Shown piece after piece: positions 62,144-64,000 of a DNA stretch of 64,000 nucleotides. Position 1 is the first letter of the stretch, and each line of letters opens with the position of its first letter. Under the pieces are notes generated by a model that was not told the DNA's origin, did not search any database, and saw only the letters and a program-made list of their open reading frames with translations. The position numbers and the translations under genes are program-made. The stretch is taken from positions 310,001 through 374,000 of the forward strand of contig NZ_WQNI01000013.1 of assembly GCF_010993735.1 (NCBI RefSeq), read 5' to 3'. The DNA is from Chelativorans alearensis (GTDB lineage Bacteria > Pseudomonadota > Alphaproteobacteria > Rhizobiales > Rhizobiaceae).

Positions 62144-62948
62144 GGGGGTTCCATTCCAGTGTGAATGTTCCGGTTTTCCCGGTCCGGCTCCTGGCCAGGG
62201 TGACGGCAAAGGCCGGCGGGCCGATGGAGCGGGGGAGCGGTCCGGCAAGGGTTTCGCGCAGGGAAGAGGGCGCGGGGGAGACGAGAAGGCGCGTGGGGGC
62301 CGCCGTAGGCTCCGGCTCGGATGAATGGCGGATGAGGAATACGGGCCGCCCGGCATCCCTCGCGCGATGGTGCAGGCGTCGCGTGGCGGTCAGATCCAGC
62401 CTTGCTGGGTTGCCGCGCAGTTCCAGGAAGGTGGCCGAGAAGCCGCCCAGCCGGGCGGCCTCTTCCGCCGCCCAGAGCGCATCTTCGAGCCGGTTTGCCC
62501 GAACCAGGAGAAGCCGGTCGGGGGTGAGGCCGAAGAACTGCTCCACGCTAGGCGCATAGGGAAAGCCGGCTTCAGCAAGAATGTCCGCTGTGGCGACCCA
62601 CAGGACCGGCCGAGCGCCCTCGGCCGAGAAGGCGCCCGCTCGCGAGGCAATCGCGGCAAGTGCCAGCGAAAATCCGGAAACGATCCCGCTGTCGCGGGTC
62701 TCACGGCCGATGACCTCCGTTAGAGCCGCCTGCAGGATGCCGCCGCCGAGAGCGGCGTCGAGGCGCGGCGTTCCCGTTTCCGCGAGGGACATGGGCGCTG
62801 CCGCACCCTCGGGGCGGCCGTAACGGCGCAGCACCAGGCTCTCCCCTTCCTCCGGCGCGGCAAGCCGTTCGGGCAGGGCCCCCTCGATCCTGGCGATTTT
62901 CCGGCGCAGGGCGCAAATCGTCTCCTGCGCCATGGCAGTGCGTGCCAT
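61968..62948 (-). CDS. imuA: SOS mutagenesis protein ImuA
   Basis: 326-residue RecA-like protein of the ImuA group. RLDAALGGGILQAALTEVIGRE is the degenerate Walker A area; LSxAPSSLRETLAG and WNPHDFVFQE are family blocks. ATG 62948 with GGAG 8 bases upstream. First gene of imuA-imuB-dnaE2; an SOS box is 26 bases upstream. The C-terminal ~45 residues are encoded in the segment shared with imuB in another frame. Confidence 0.92.
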   Translation of the reverse strand: MARTAMAQETICALRRKIARIEGALPERLAAPEEGESLVLRRYGRPEGAAAPMSLAETGTPRLDAALGGGILQAALTEVIGRETRDSGIVSGFSLALAAIASRAGAFSAEGARPVLWVATADILAEAGFPYAPSVEQFFGLTPDRLLLVRANRLEDALWAAEEAARLGGFSATFLELRGNPARLDLTATRRLHHRARDAGRPVFLIRHSSEPEPTAAPTRLLVSPAPSSLRETLAGPLPRSIGPPAFAVTLARSRTGKTGTFTLEWNPHDFVFQERWPTGERGSAFKSSRGAQDTGGMATASFDRPDPAPPVRGGLAPARKERRAG

Positions 62949-62973
62949 GCCGTCCGCTCCGGCCGTTTATTCT

Positions 62974-62988
62974 GTTCCTGTTATGTTC
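62974..62988. promoter_or_regulatory. LexA (SOS) box of the imuA-imuB-dnaE2 operon
   Basis: GTTCCTGTTATGTTC is an exact match to the alphaproteobacterial LexA direct repeat GTTC-N7-GTTC. Positioned 26 bases upstream of the imuA start, over the expected promoter. It predicts DNA-damage induction of the mutasome. Confidence 0.9.
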
Positions 62989-63131
62989 CTATCAATTCCA
63001 GAGCTTTGCCCAAGAGTCAAGAAGGATTATATTCCTTCCTGTGATGCGTTATTTCCCTAAAAAGGAGAGGAACCACCTGCGCTCTCGAATCCGGCGCCGG
63101 AAAACGCTATATGCGCGGCAAAGGACACAAG

Positions 63132-63575
63132 ATGGCACGCATCTACCAGACACGCGCCTGGCACGACCAGCTCTCTCCCTCTCTCGCCGAATTCGAACTT
63201 CTGGCGATGGAGACCTATGCCAACCTGCCGAAGGAGTTTCGTGAACTCACCGGCGACATCGTCATCCAGATCGACGAGTTTCCCACCGAGGAGATCATGG
63301 ACGACCTGGCGTTGGAAACGCCGTTCGACCTGCTCGGCCTGTTCGAGGGGCGCGGCATCGCCGAGCGCTGGAACCCGGCTACCGGCGAAGGGCCCAACCG
63401 CATCACGCTCTACCGCCGCGCCATCCTCGACTACTGGGCCGAGAACGAGGAGACGCTGGGTGACATCGTGGCGCATGTGCTGATCCACGAGATCGGCCAT
63501 CATTTCGGCCTGTCGGACGACGATATGGCGCGCATCGAGGAGAACGCAGGTGAGTGGCCGAGCGCCAGTGCGTGA
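63132..63575 (+). CDS. Minimal zinc metallopeptidase-like protein (DUF1025)
   Basis: 147 residues from ATG 63132; an in-frame ATG at 63111 is less likely. The HEIGHHFGLSDDD zincin motif (His119, Glu120, His123 and Asp129) matches the compact 'metallopeptidase family' of actinobacteria and alphaproteobacteria. Cytoplasmic, no signal peptide. Substrate unknown. It lies 144 bases from the SOS box, divergent from imuA. Confidence 0.87.
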   Translation: MARIYQTRAWHDQLSPSLAEFELLAMETYANLPKEFRELTGDIVIQIDEFPTEEIMDDLALETPFDLLGLFEGRGIAERWNPATGEGPNRITLYRRAILDYWAENEETLGDIVAHVLIHEIGHHFGLSDDDMARIEENAGEWPSASA

Positions 63576-63638
63576 CCATCCCGGCCGAATGGAGCGAAGC
63601 GGAGTGAGAGCCGGGGATCCACTCCGGGGCATTTCATG

Positions 63639-63658
63639 GTCCGGAATGGGTTCCGGAC
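63639..63658. terminator. Hairpin between convergent genes
   Basis: GTCCGGAA (63639-63646) and TTCCGGAC (63651-63658) are perfect arms with loop TGGG. Preceded by GAGCCGGGGATCC, a common rhizobial intergenic repeat sequence. Lies between the metallopeptidase gene and the convergent DUF1737 gene. Confidence 0.6.
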
Positions 63659-63705
63659 AGCCTCCGCTATCGCGCCGGCTTCCGGAACGATGCGTGTCGT
63701 AGGGC

Positions 63706-63912
63706 TCAATAATCGCCCAGCTTGATGTCCGGTGTATAGTCCACCCCTTCCACTTCCTTGTAGACGGCCTGGCCGCAGCGCATGGTCTGTGTCTCGGTGT
63801 CATAGGCGTAAGTGGGGCCGCCGTGGAGGAGCCAGCCCTTATTCAGGGCCGCGGTGACCTTGTGACAGAAGCTGGAATTGTCGGGCCCGGTCAGGAAGCG
63901 GTAGAGCCTCAT
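63706..63912 (-). CDS. DUF1737 family small protein
   Basis: 68 residues. YRFLTGPDNSSFCHKVTAALNKGW then LHGGPTYAYD and MRCGQAVYKEV are the family blocks. The family is found mainly in alphaproteobacteria; function unknown. Its ATG overlaps the stop of the gene entering from the right (ATGA), so it is translationally coupled to it. Confidence 0.85.
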   Translation of the reverse strand: MRLYRFLTGPDNSSFCHKVTAALNKGWLLHGGPTYAYDTETQTMRCGQAVYKEVEGVDYTPDIKLGDY

Positions 63913-64000
63913 TCGCCTTTCTCCTCGATTTGTTTCGCCTTGGCGAGCAGCCCTTCGGCCATCTCCAGATGCAGGCGCTCGATCATGCGGCCGTTCAGCG
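63909..64000 (-). CDS. C-terminal fragment of an unidentified gene, cut by window
   Basis: Open frame from the window edge to TGA at 63909-63911. The visible end is NGRMIERLHLEMAEGLLAKA followed by KQIEEKGE, a charged helix. Too short to identify. Coupled to the DUF1737 gene by overlap. Confidence 0.6.
   Translation of the reverse strand, partial: LNGRMIERLHLEMAEGLLAKAKQIEEKGE

Noticed and set aside
1-64000. CRISPR arrays, prophage genes, transposases and rRNA genes
   Set aside because: No regularly spaced direct repeats, no transposase or phage structural signatures and no rRNA sequence were seen.

Overview
This is a GC-rich chromosomal window from an alphaproteobacterium, most likely order Hyphomicrobiales (Rhizobiales) and perhaps a Phyllobacteriaceae/Mesorhizobium-type genus. 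The order is supported by the hslUV, hemE/ppsR-type, rho, mnmE-mnmG-rsmG-parA-parB neighbourhood, parS palindromes, dense GANTC sites near hemE, a GTTC-N7-GTTC SOS box and Rhizobiales-type interspersed palindromic repeats. Genus is only a guess.

Layout. 0-5.4 kb: end of mltA, an Smr protein and an XRE regulator in overlapping order, an exported lysozyme-like DUF1402 protein, and the hslV-GNAT-hslU operon. 5.6-10.3 kb: a polyamine-type ABC importer (ATPase, binding protein, two permeases). 10.4-14.1 kb: dnaQ, coaE, aroE, maf and the pyruvate/PEP-enzyme regulatory kinase gene, all leftward. 14.15-14.54 kb: a non-coding, AT-rich segment with DnaA-box-like 9-mers and a cluster of GANTC sites, which I read as the chromosomal origin. 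Rightward from it come hemE, hemJ and rho, then mnmE, mnmG, rsmG, parA and parB with four parS sites; a thioredoxin-domain protein and holA run the other way.

At about 26.6 kb the housekeeping block stops. From 27 to 54.7 kb lies an accessory region: a small predicted membrane peptide, a large exported peptidoglycan-binding protein, an AraC regulator with phenylalanine hydroxylase, and then about 20 kb of envelope polysaccharide genes (chain-length protein, polymerase/ligase, deacetylase, three glycosyltransferases, VanZ-like protein, flippase). These are followed by a tailoring set: two paralogous GNAT-like proteins, a PrmC/HemK-like methyltransferase, a divergent NadE-like synthetase, an acyl-AMP ligase, an acyl carrier protein, a glutamine amidotransferase of the AsnB type, a group II PLP decarboxylase and a cysteine-synthase-type enzyme. 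An exported cupin and a SARP/TPR regulator close it. The combination suggests that an exported glycan, or a small molecule made with it, is acylated and amidated; it resembles exosortase-A-associated polysaccharide loci, but no exosortase is present. This is the best candidate for an undescribed system here.

54.7-64 kb: tRNA-Gly(GCC), a prolyl-tRNA editing protein, a CnoX-like thioredoxin-TPR protein, a Trm112-like protein, an interspersed repeat, the SOS mutasome imuA-imuB-dnaE2 under a clear SOS box, a minimal zincin, a DUF1737 protein and one truncated gene. Two inverted copies of one repeat family, near 27.0 and 57.1 kb, flank the accessory region.
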